Assembly: GCA_003447895.1 (NCBI GenBank)
Contig: DLYC01000098.1
Location: 1-8,789, forward strand
DNA from: Lachnospiraceae bacterium
GTDB lineage: Bacteria; Bacillota; Clostridia; Lachnospirales; Lachnospiraceae
Length of the DNA: 8,789 nucleotides
Direction of reading: 5' to 3'
Part shown: positions 1 through 5,751 of the stretch, piece by piece
How positions within the stretch are numbered: the stretch's first letter is position 1
How the letters are laid out: each line of letters opens with the position of its first letter
The notes under the pieces: generated by a model
What the model was told of the DNA's origin: nothing
Seen by the model: the letters and a program-made list of their open reading frames with translations, nothing else
Databases searched by the model: none
Made by a program: the position numbers and the translations under genes

Positions 1-1444
1 GGTCGACCGGCCTTGTGGGATCCGCTTCTCTGATCTTTTCCGTGAGCCTTAGCGCATCGAACTGTCCCCAGCCCTCATTGAAGGGAACCCACATGCCGAT
101 ACAGGGATAGCTGTACAGCTGCCGGATCATGCGCACCAGGTCCCTCTCAAACCGCTTTCTCGCCTTCTCGTCCTCTCTGGCGAGGAGTTTGTAATGGTCG
201 TCCCGGAGGTGCTTTCCGATCGCAGGAAAGATCGTCGGAAGATAGGTCTCCAGGAGCTTGGGGACCGGTCCTCCGCCGTTCACCATGTCCTGCCACACCA
301 CCATTCCTATGCGGTCGCAGTGGTAATACCACCGGGCCGGCTCTATTTTGACATGCTTGCGGAGCATGTTGAAGCCCAGTTCCTTCATCTGCCGGATGTC
401 ATAGACGAGCGCCTCGTCGTCCGGCGGTGTCATCAGGGTCTCCGGCCAGTAGCCCTGATCCAGGATTCCGTTGAAGAAATACGGTTTGCCGTTTAGAAGA
501 AGGCGGGCCTTCCCGTCCCCGTCCGTTCCCGTCCCGAATGTCCGCATGGCAAAATAGCTCCGGACAGCGTCTTCTCCCGCCTCGATCCGCAGGGAGTAGA
601 GCGCGGGGTCTTCAGGGCTCCACAGGCGCGGCTCCCGCACCGGAACGCGCACCTTCATGTGCCGGGTAAGGGGGGCCGATACGGACTCCCCGGTCTCTTC
701 GACCGTGATCCTGACCTCCTCGCTACCGGAAGGAGCCTTGGAAAAGTTCATCTCGAGCTCCACCGCTTCCTCCTCGGGAACCGGCGTGATCCGGAGATCT
801 TTCAGATACGTCTCGGGCACCGTCTCGAGCCACACGGTCTGCCAGATCCCGCTCTGCGCGTGGTAATACATGCCGCCGGGCTCCAGCGTCTGCTTTCCGC
901 GGCACTCGTTTCCCTCATCGGTGTCATCCCGGACAAAGACCTTGAGCTCATTTGGCCCTTTACGGACAAGCGCCGTCACGTCCATCTCAAAGGCCAGATA
1001 GCCGTTTCGATGGCGTCCGGCCTCCTCCCCGTTCCAGTACACCACGCAGCGCTCATCCACCGCGCCGAAGTGCAGGATCAGGCGTCTCCCCTCCGGCACC
1101 TGCAGGTCCTCCAGCACTTTCCTGTACCAGAGCGTCTCCCCGGGAAGGAGCGTTCGGCCGACACCGGAGCGCTTTGTCTCCGGGGAAAAGGGCACCAGGA
1201 TCTTTCCGTCGGCCTCCGCCTCCGAAGCCTTTCCGGCCTTTGCCGCCGGGCAGATGCCGTAGTCCCACCAGCCGTTCAGGCAGGTCCACTCCTCTCTCTG
1301 AAGCTGCGGCCTTGGATACTCCGGAAGCGGAACCGCATTCGGCCCGTCATCCGCCTTCTCACTCCAGACCGTGCACAGCTCCCGGACCACGGACTGCTCT
1401 TTTCTCCCAATCTGTAAAGAGGACAACGCATCCTTAAGTCTCAT
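1..1444 (-). CDS. Glycoside hydrolase family 2 protein, N-terminal part (partial, runs off left edge)
   Basis: The frame is open from an ATG at 1444 to the window edge (481 codons) and lacks its 3' end. It encodes a beta-glycosidase of the beta-galactosidase/beta-glucuronidase class, a retaining hydrolase that removes sugars from oligosaccharide ends. The order fits GH2: a jelly-roll sugar-binding domain at about residues 35-200 (LNGWWDYGIC near the start, YWNGEEAG, then GGMYYHAQSGIWQTVW), an immunoglobulin-like domain at about 200-300 ending in LWSPEDPALY, and a TIM barrel from about 310 (LNGKPYFLNG, GFNMLRKH, WYYHCDRIGMVVWQD). The acid/base pair is in VPFNEGWGQFD, with Glu457; the nucleophile Glu lies beyond the window. 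There is no signal peptide, so it should act in the cytoplasm on imported sugars. AAAAAAGGAGG stands 6 nt before the ATG, which fixes the start. It has its own promoter. Substrate cannot be told from the sequence; a mannosidase or galactosidase activity is equally possible. Confidence 0.93.
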   Translation of the reverse strand, partial: MRLKDALSSLQIGRKEQSVVRELCTVWSEKADDGPNAVPLPEYPRPQLQREEWTCLNGWWDYGICPAAKAGKASEAEADGKILVPFSPETKRSGVGRTLLPGETLWYRKVLEDLQVPEGRRLILHFGAVDERCVVYWNGEEAGRHRNGYLAFEMDVTALVRKGPNELKVFVRDDTDEGNECRGKQTLEPGGMYYHAQSGIWQTVWLETVPETYLKDLRITPVPEEEAVELEMNFSKAPSGSEEVRITVEETGESVSAPLTRHMKVRVPVREPRLWSPEDPALYSLRIEAGEDAVRSYFAMRTFGTGTDGDGKARLLLNGKPYFFNGILDQGYWPETLMTPPDDEALVYDIRQMKELGFNMLRKHVKIEPARWYYHCDRIGMVVWQDMVNGGGPVPKLLETYLPTIFPAIGKHLRDDHYKLLAREDEKARKRFERDLVRMIRQLYSYPCIGMWVPFNEGWGQFDALRLTEKIREADPTRPVD

Positions 1445-1490
1445 GTCCGACCTCCTTTTTTCCCGCCGCCAATATGCCTTAAGACTCCCT

Positions 1491-1514
1491 GACCGCCTGC
1501 CGTTACAGGCAGTC
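1491..1514 (-). promoter_or_regulatory. Inverted repeat at the predicted transcription start of the GH2 gene
   Basis: Nine-base arms (GACTGCCTG and CAGGCGGTC on the minus strand) flank a 6-base centre, with one G-U mismatch at the DNA level. The repeat begins about where transcription should start, just downstream of the -10 at 1522-1527. It could be an operator for a sugar-responsive repressor, or a stem-loop at the 5' end of the mRNA. It has no T-tract, so it is not a terminator. Confidence 0.4.
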
Positions 1515-1521
1515 TGTACAC

Positions 1522-1530
1522 AGTATAACA
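1522..1530 (-). promoter_or_regulatory. Extended -10 promoter for the GH2 gene
   Basis: On the minus strand the site reads TGTTATACT, a TGn extension plus a near-consensus -10 hexamer (TATACT, 1522-1527). No good -35 box lies at 16-18 bp, which is usual for extended -10 promoters. Transcription would start near 1515, giving a leader of about 70 nt before the ATG at 1444. Assigned by eye. Confidence 0.5.
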
Positions 1531-1532
1531 CA

Positions 1533-1546
1533 GGTGGATGCTTTCA
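1533..1546 (-). promoter_or_regulatory. Weak cre-like site upstream of the GH2 promoter
   Basis: The minus strand reads TGAAAGCATCCACC, resembling the CcpA catabolite-repression box (TGWAANCGNTNWCA) in its left half but lacking the central CG and some right-half bases. It sits directly upstream of the -10, where CcpA binding would block RNA polymerase. Position and gene type make it plausible; the match alone is weak. Confidence 0.22.
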
Positions 1547-1620
1547 CGCCTCTGCGTGCGGTGTGTTGCGGAAACTTTCTGAAAGGAACCTTTGACAGGG
1601 AGCGCCCGTGACGCGCAAAC

Positions 1621-1649
1621 CAAAAGAGAGAGCCCGTGAAGGCTCTCTC
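1621..1649 (-). terminator. Rho-independent terminator after the vWA gene
   Basis: A perfect 9-bp stem (GAGAGAGCC / GGCTCTCTC) with a 6-base loop spans 1626-1649. Read on the minus strand it is followed by TTTTGGTTT. It lies 45 bases past the vWA stop codon and separates that gene from the GH2 promoter. Confidence 0.8.
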
Positions 1650-1693
1650 CTCTGATCGTCCGCGGGTCCCTGACGGTTCCCTTTTTCAATTTC

Positions 1694-2368
1694 TTATTTT
1701 TTATGCCTTTTGCTGTAATCCTGCCGGATCTCCGCAAACATGTCCTCTCCGTCAAATGCGTCCGACATTTCCTGCGCGGATGCCGACATCCTCGCGCAGC
1801 TCACGACTCTGGACATGGTCTCATAGTTGAGCCTTGTCCCCCGGCTGTCATTTTCATAGTTCACGGCGCGGTTTGCCCGGATCCCGAATCTTCCGGCTTC
1901 CCTCACGGCGTCGATGTTCGCGCCGAGGAACATGAACTCCCAGTGATCCCTTTCTTTCCGGTTCTCCACCATCCGGCGCACCTGCTCGTAGGTAAACCTG
2001 CGGCTCGCGTTCTCCATCCCGTCTGTCGTGATGATAAAGAGTGTCTTCTCCGGGACATCCTCCTCCCGGGCATATTTATGAACATTGCCGATGTGCTCGA
2101 TCGCTCCGCCGAAAGCATCCAGCAGGGCGGTGCATCCACGGACATAATACTGTCTGTCGTTCATCGGCTCCACTTTCCGGATGTCTTCGCGGTCATAGAG
2201 AACCTCTGTCCTGTCGTCGAAGAGAATGACGGAGACGTAAGCTTCGCCCTCCTCTTTCTTCTGCTTTTCCAAAAGGCTGTTGAAACCACCGATCGTATCC
2301 GCCTCAAGGCCGGACATGGACCCGCTTCTGTCAAGAATGAATACCAGCTCTGTTAAACCCTTTCTCAT
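1694..2368 (-). CDS. von Willebrand factor A (TerY-like) domain protein
   Basis: A 224-aa single-domain vWA protein, predicted cytoplasmic, with no signal peptide or membrane segment. The metal-ion-dependent adhesion site is complete: DRSGSMSG (Asp13, Ser15, Ser17), Thr80 in RGCTALLDA, and Asp116 in IITTDGMENAS. Such domains bind partner proteins through Mg2+/Mn2+. Short single-domain forms of this type resemble TerY of tellurite/stress-response clusters. The C-terminal 60 residues, rich in Arg, Asn and Ser, are helical-looking and have no known motif. The ATG at 2368 is preceded by GTGAGGG 4 nt upstream, a moderate ribosome binding site. The gene sits between two terminators with its own extended -10 promoter, so it is probably monocistronic. 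It follows the macro-domain gene by 127 bases. No PP2C phosphatase, kinase or TerD gene is in view, so a Ter function is only suggested by similarity. Confidence 0.9.
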   Translation of the reverse strand: MRKGLTELVFILDRSGSMSGLEADTIGGFNSLLEKQKKEEGEAYVSVILFDDRTEVLYDREDIRKVEPMNDRQYYVRGCTALLDAFGGAIEHIGNVHKYAREEDVPEKTLFIITTDGMENASRRFTYEQVRRMVENRKERDHWEFMFLGANIDAVREAGRFGIRANRAVNYENDSRGTRLNYETMSRVVSCARMSASAQEMSDAFDGEDMFAEIRQDYSKRHKK

Positions 2369-2422
2369 ATTGCCCTCACTTTCCGCTGCTGTGCAGCTGT
2401 GCTCTGTTTCTGTTGTGAGACC

Positions 2423-2431
2423 AGTATAGCA
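2423..2431 (-). promoter_or_regulatory. Extended -10 promoter for the vWA gene
   Basis: The minus strand reads TGCTATACT, a TGn-extended -10 box. It lies between the terminator of the macro gene and the vWA start, giving a predicted leader of about 48 nt. A clear -35 box is absent. The hexamer is the same (TATACT) as at the GH2 promoter. Confidence 0.5.
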
Positions 2432-2443
2432 GGCGGTATTCTC

Positions 2444-2469
2444 AAAAGGGTCGCCCTGCGGGCGACCCT
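2444..2469 (-). terminator. Rho-independent terminator after the macro-domain gene
   Basis: A perfect 10-bp stem (AGGGTCGCCC / GGGCGACCCT) with a 3-base loop spans 2447-2469, followed on the minus strand by a short run of T (TTTT, sharing the last stem base). It begins 27 bases past the macro stop codon. CAAAAG on one flank and CTTTTG on the other add further symmetry. Confidence 0.82.
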
Positions 2470-2495
2470 GTACTTTTGGCGAAATATTTCCGCGA

Positions 2496-3617
2496 TCAGC
2501 TGATAATGCACGGAAGCCCGTATTCTTCCAGCTGAATATCCAGTTCGATCATGTCATAGATCTCATTCTCTATAAAGTAGGAGAAGATGACATCTGTCTT
2601 GTCGCAGGGCGAAAGGGCATAGCCGGCTCTGGCCAGAAGGTCCTTCGTTTCATCCAGGCTGAGCTTTGCGCCCACGCAGAGGCAGAGCGCCGTCAGTTTC
2701 TGCGGATGATAGTCCGGATTGTTCTTTATTTTGGAGAACACTTTCTTGTCGACGATTGCCCTCTTGTAGACCTCTGCGTTCTCCATTCCCTTCTGCTCGA
2801 TCAGATACAGCAGGTACTGGGGAAACGTGTCGGACAAGTGGCGCATGCGCTCTGCCAGCTTCTTCTCCAGCCTCTCGACCGCCTCTTCCCGGTCTTCGAG
2901 CCGCTCCTGCTTCAGCGCATTCCCTATGGGAATCCGCCAGCGGCCGCTCTCTGCGCTCCGGCGCGGCTTCGCGTCGTACAAAGCCTTCTCCGGACTCCCG
3001 AGGACATCCGCCGTGTGCTCCGGCGCACTATACGAAGCGCGCGGCCTGTTGTAGAAGTTTGTGTACTCCTCCCCGCTTCTTTCCTCCACATAGTGGCGGT
3101 CTATGTACGCTTTCAGATCCGGATAGAGATTTCTTCCCATCCCGGTCGCGGCATCATCAAATACCACCAGATAGATCTGCATCTTAGCGTGAAGAAGAAA
3201 AGCATGGATCTCGTCCACCGCGATCCGCATTCCCTCTTCCTTGGGATAGCCGAATCCGCCTGTCGAGATCAGGGGGATGGCGACGGACCGGATCCCGTAC
3301 TCCGCGGCCAGAAGAAGGCTCTTTCTGTAACAGGAGCGAAGAAGTGCCTCCTCGCCGTGCCTTCCGTCCTCATAGTGAGGGCTCACGGCATGGATGATAT
3401 AGTTTGCCGGAAGGCTGAACCCCGGTGTGATGAACACCTCTCCCTCCGGAACTCTTCCGATCTTCTTTCTCCGATAGGCAAGAAGCTGTGTAAATCCGGC
3501 CGCTTTGTAGATCGCGTAATCACATCCGGATCCCACCGTCGGGGCCTCATTCGCCGTATTGACGATCGCCTCCGTCTCCATCTTCGTGATATCGTTTCGG
3601 ACAATTTTAAAAGGCAC
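2496..3617 (-). CDS. Macro-domain (ADP-ribose-binding) protein with a C-terminal helical domain
   Basis: A 373-aa cytoplasmic protein. Residues 1-170 form a macro domain, a fold that binds ADP-ribose and often removes it from proteins or from O-acetyl-ADP-ribose. Visible motifs are AIVNTANE (Asn20, Asn23), GSGCDYAIYKAAG with the conserved Asp33, and LISTGGFGYPKEE (118-128), the phosphate-binding loop. The usual NAAN reads NTAN, and GGG before the Asp reads GSG. Residues about 175-240 are polar linker; 235-260 are highly charged and probably coiled coil (LEDREEAVERLEKKLAERM). Residues 260-373 make a helical domain (KKVFSKIKNNPDYHP, then LSLDETKDLLARAGYAL, then FIENEIYDMIELD) whose middle looks like an XRE-type helix-turn-helix; I infer a DNA- or partner-binding role. 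The start is GTG at 3617, with AAAGGAGG 5 nt upstream. It is the last gene of a probable HAD-methyltransferase-macro transcript. Confidence 0.92.
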   Translation of the reverse strand: MPFKIVRNDITKMETEAIVNTANEAPTVGSGCDYAIYKAAGFTQLLAYRRKKIGRVPEGEVFITPGFSLPANYIIHAVSPHYEDGRHGEEALLRSCYRKSLLLAAEYGIRSVAIPLISTGGFGYPKEEGMRIAVDEIHAFLLHAKMQIYLVVFDDAATGMGRNLYPDLKAYIDRHYVEERSGEEYTNFYNRPRASYSAPEHTADVLGSPEKALYDAKPRRSAESGRWRIPIGNALKQERLEDREEAVERLEKKLAERMRHLSDTFPQYLLYLIEQKGMENAEVYKRAIVDKKVFSKIKNNPDYHPQKLTALCLCVGAKLSLDETKDLLARAGYALSPCDKTDVIFSYFIENEIYDMIELDIQLEEYGLPCIIS

Positions 3618-3622
3618 AGCTT

Positions 3623-3630
3623 CCTCCTTT
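3623..3630 (-). promoter_or_regulatory. Ribosome binding site that fixes the GTG start of the macro gene
   Basis: AAAGGAGG on the minus strand, 5 nt before the GTG at 3617. The next in-frame ATG is codon 13, which would remove the first strand of the macro fold (PFKIVRNDIT), so GTG is the start. Confidence 0.85.
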
Positions 3631-3683
3631 CCGCCATACTGCTCTCCGGTGCCTGACCTTCCGCCTGTCCCCTGTTCATCCCC

Positions 3684-4280
3684 TCATCTTCGCCCGGCCA
3701 AAAGATTGAGCCACTCCTCTTTCTCCCTCCCCGGGCGCACGTCCTGCGTGATCCAGGTCTCAGGGGACATCAGTTCCTGGATCTCTTCCCAGAAATCCGC
3801 CAGCGTCTCTTCCGTAAAATATGTGAAATACCGGCCGCCTCTCACTCCCTCGAAAGTTCCGTATTTGAAGGAGGTATAGAGCGTTCCCCCCGGTTTAAGC
3901 GCCGCCGAGATCTTCTTAAGGACCTGCCGGAGTTCCTCTTTGGGCAGATGGAGGATCGAGGCGCAGGCCCAGATTCCGTCATACGTATTCTCCGCGGCCA
4001 GCTCCTCGAACAGCATCTGACGGACAGGGATACCGGTGTACTCCGACGCGAGCGCACAAAGCTTCGGCGAGCCGTCCACCGCGTCCACCGCATAACCCGC
4101 CTCCAGAAAGGCTTTCGTATCCCGCCCGGAGCCGCATCCGAAATCCAGGATGCGGGCCGGGAAGGGGAGCCTTGAAAGGAACCGGCTTCTCGCGTCATTC
4201 ATATCCGCCAGAACCGTTCCCGAAGTGAAGCTCTCCGCATTTTTCTCATAAAAATCCAGCGTTTCGTCCTGTCGTCCCAT
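3684..4280 (-). CDS. Class I SAM-dependent methyltransferase
   Basis: A 198-aa cytoplasmic enzyme with a Rossmann-like fold that transfers a methyl group from S-adenosylmethionine. Motif I is ILDFGCGSGRD (44-54), which binds the SAM carboxypropyl group; the acidic Asp69 in DAVDGS would hold the ribose; YDGIWACASILHLP (100-113) is motif IV; LKPGGTLYTSFKYG is the typical post-IV strand. It belongs to the small TehB/UbiE-like group (Methyltransf_11/25 type), whose substrates are diverse small molecules, so the acceptor cannot be told. The ATG at 4280 has AAGGAGAGG just upstream. The 86 bases before it are GC-rich with no -10 box, so it is probably transcribed from the HAD gene upstream. The macro gene follows after 66 bases, also without a promoter. 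Confidence 0.92.
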   Translation of the reverse strand: MGRQDETLDFYEKNAESFTSGTVLADMNDARSRFLSRLPFPARILDFGCGSGRDTKAFLEAGYAVDAVDGSPKLCALASEYTGIPVRQMLFEELAAENTYDGIWACASILHLPKEELRQVLKKISAALKPGGTLYTSFKYGTFEGVRGGRYFTYFTEETLADFWEEIQELMSPETWITQDVRPGREKEEWLNLLAGRR

Positions 4281-4327
4281 TGCCTCTCCTTCCTGCGCTC
4301 TCTGTCCGCGCGTCCGCCCCTGCCGTG

Positions 4328-4348
4328 CGCCTCTGCGGCTTAGAGGCG
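4328..4348 (-). other. Stem-loop between the HAD and methyltransferase genes, without a T-tract
   Basis: A 7-bp perfect stem (CGCCTCT / AGAGGCG) with a 7-base loop. GC-rich sequence follows it on the minus strand, so it should not terminate transcription by itself. It may stabilise or attenuate the mRNA between the two cistrons. Confidence 0.45.
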
Positions 4349-4366
4349 GGGACTGATTGCTGCGGT

Positions 4367-5671
4367 TCAGGCAGCGGGGGAAAGCGCTTCCTCCTCTGCC
4401 TCATTTCCGGCAGGATCCGCGGTCTCCTCCACAGCGGGTTCCTCCGCCGCTTCCGCTGTCTGCCCTTCCGAAGCCTCCTCCGGCGCTGTCTGCGGAACGA
4501 CCTTCACGGCGCCGTCCCCGTAAATGGCGGCAAAGTCATTTTTCATCGACACGGTCGTAAACCCAAGGTCCGCGCACTCTTTGGCAAAAGATTCCGCCAC
4601 ATCGGGCTTTCCGTAGTCGCGCTCTGTGTCATCACAAAGGAGCATGTAGGCCTGTCCGCCGTTCTGCACGGCATACTGTCCCATCGCGAGGTCTCCGGAG
4701 CTGTTTCCGAATACCAGAACCGGGGCCGCGCCGATCTCGTTGACGATGGAGAAAACCTTGTTGGTCTTCTGGTTTTTGACCACAAGATTTCCTTCCATGA
4801 TGACCTGATCCTCCGGCGCGTAGGTGTATTTGCGGCCGTCCTTGTCGCCCTGTCCCGTTGCCGCGAGCGAGAAGGTGCTTCCGATCACGCGGTAGGAGGG
4901 AACCCACTGATCCAGTTTCCCCTTGATCAGCTCTCTCACGATCGTCCGCTCGGAACCGCTGCTGATAAACACGGTAAATCCATGCTCAGAGAGGTATTGG
5001 ACCAGCGCTGTCATCGGCTTGTAGAAGCCCTCCGCGTAGGTCATTCCCTCGAAGCCGTACGCGGGCTCTTTCATATATTCACGGATGTAGGCGCTGTACT
5101 CCTCATGCGTAAGGCCCTTAAACATCTCCGCGGAGCACTGGGCTGAAGACAGCTTGGAGTCCGGCTCTGGCTCAAAGTTCAAGAGCGCGTCCTCCAGGGT
5201 TTTCGCATATTCCCTGATCTCGGCGGGCGCCTCGTACGTGTCGTCATGAAGCGCGCGGTGCATCATCAGGCAGGTGTCGAAGTAGGTGGGATACAGTTCC
5301 CCGTACAGTGTGCCGTCGAAGTCAAATACGGCGATCCTCTCTTCTTCCGGTATGAAGCGCTCCGAAGATTCCTCCGTGACGGCCTTTACGTAAGATACGA
5401 TCGATGCCGCGGCGGCGGAGTCCTCCGTCCAGTAGGGAATTGTGTCTTCCGCGGCCTGCTGCGCTTCGCCGTCCTCTTTCGGTTCCTCTGCCGCCGGCTC
5501 TTCCGCGGACGGATCCTCTGCCGCCGGTTCCTCTGCCGCCGGCTCTTCCGCTGTCACCGCCGATGCCTCCGCGGCTTCCCCCTTGTTCTGCTCTGTATTT
5601 TGACCGGCTCCTCCGCATGCGGTTGCCGTCAGCACAACTGCCGTGAGAAGCCCTGCGATCAGTCTCTTCAT
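4367..5671 (-). CDS. Secreted lipoprotein with a HAD-superfamily phosphatase domain
   Basis: A 434-aa exported protein. Residues 1-18 are a lipoprotein signal peptide (KR, a hydrophobic stretch, LTATAC) with Cys19 as the lipidated residue, so it should sit on the outer face of the membrane. Residues about 20-75 are an acidic linker of EEPAA repeats. The HAD domain covers about 112-385: motif I FDFDGTLYGE (nucleophile Asp117, acid/base Asp119), motif II VFISSGSE (Ser237/238), a Lys near 299-305, and motif IV FGNSSGDLAM (Asp327). All catalytic positions are present, so it should hydrolyse a phosphate ester; the long insert at 125-215 would be the cap. The PSP/HAD-IB-like layout fits a small phosphorylated substrate. 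The last 40 residues are again Glu/Ala-rich. TTG at 5683 and ATG at 5674 are also in frame; ATG at 5671 is chosen because GGAGG lies 5 nt before it. It heads the probable operon with the methyltransferase and macro genes. Confidence 0.88.
   Translation of the reverse strand: MKRLIAGLLTAVVLTATACGGAGQNTEQNKGEAAEASAVTAEEPAAEEPAAEDPSAEEPAAEEPKEDGEAQQAAEDTIPYWTEDSAAAASIVSYVKAVTEESSERFIPEEERIAVFDFDGTLYGELYPTYFDTCLMMHRALHDDTYEAPAEIREYAKTLEDALLNFEPEPDSKLSSAQCSAEMFKGLTHEEYSAYIREYMKEPAYGFEGMTYAEGFYKPMTALVQYLSEHGFTVFISSGSERTIVRELIKGKLDQWVPSYRVIGSTFSLAATGQGDKDGRKYTYAPEDQVIMEGNLVVKNQKTNKVFSIVNEIGAAPVLVFGNSSGDLAMGQYAVQNGGQAYMLLCDDTERDYGKPDVAESFAKECADLGFTTVSMKNDFAAIYGDGAVKVVPQTAPEEASEGQTAEAAEEPAVEETADPAGNEAEEEALSPAA
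5481..5555 (-). repeat. Five 15-bp tandem repeats coding the EEPAA linker
   Basis: Five 15-base units lie end to end (5481-5495, 5496-5510, 5511-5525, 5526-5540, 5541-5555). Units 1 and 4 are identical (GGTTCCTCTGCCGCC on the plus strand), unit 3 differs from them by one base, units 2 and 5 are more diverged. Each codes five residues of the acidic linker after the lipid anchor. In-frame units allow copy number to change without breaking the gene. Confidence 0.85.
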
Positions 5672-5676
5672 CATTG

Positions 5677-5681
5677 CCTCC
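5677..5681 (-). promoter_or_regulatory. Ribosome binding site deciding the HAD lipoprotein start
   Basis: GGAGG on the minus strand is 5 nt from the ATG at 5671 and only 2 nt from the ATG at 5674. It overlaps the in-frame TTG at 5683, ruling that out as the main start. Confidence 0.7.
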
Positions 5682-5711
5682 AATCCTTTTTATGTTCTAT
5701 GGTCATACTAG

Positions 5712-5739
5712 ATTATACTGCTTGTCCTTTCTCTTTCCA
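5712..5739 (-). promoter_or_regulatory. Promoter for the HAD-methyltransferase-macro transcript
   Basis: A consensus -10 (TATAAT, 5712-5717) with TGGAAA (5734-5739) as a partial -35 and a 16-bp spacer, on the minus strand. It lies wholly in the 80-base gap after the nuclease-like gene. Transcription would start near 5705, about 34 nt before the ATG at 5671. Confidence 0.6.
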
Positions 5740-5751
5740 TGCCGGAATTTC

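Noticed and set aside
659..1417. Open plus-strand frame of 252 codons opposite the GH2 gene
   Set aside because: It is the antisense shadow of a clear GH2 coding frame; its product is Arg/Pro/Leu-rich with no domain, and no ribosome binding site fits.
1441..1755. Open minus-strand frame of 104 codons between the vWA and GH2 genes
   Set aside because: It runs through the terminator at 1626-1649 and the GH2 promoter, overlaps the end of the vWA gene in another frame, and has no domain.
2481..2490. Palindrome GAAATATTTC just past the macro stop codon
   Set aside because: Ten AT-rich bases are expected by chance, and it is not linked to any promoter.
2496..3617. Macro protein as a DarG-type antitoxin
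   Set aside because: No DarT-like ADP-ribosyltransferase gene adjoins it, and the C-terminal part does not resemble that of DarG.
2706..3656. Open plus-strand frame of 316 codons opposite the macro gene
   Set aside because: The minus strand has an intact macro domain with a strong ribosome site. The plus frame shows no motif and is explained by GC-rich codon bias.
3684..4280. Methyltransferase as the modification partner of the nuclease-like protein (a restriction-modification pair)
   Set aside because: It lacks the NPPY/DPPY or PCQ motifs of DNA methyltransferases, is too small to hold a target-recognition domain, and is separated from the nuclease-like gene by the HAD gene.
4328..4348. 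Hairpin after the HAD gene as a terminator
   Set aside because: No T-run follows on the minus strand; the sequence is GC-rich to the next ribosome site.
4280..5146. Open plus-strand frame of 288 codons opposite the HAD gene
   Set aside because: It is the shadow of the HAD gene, whose catalytic motifs are on the minus strand; no conserved pattern is visible in the plus frame.
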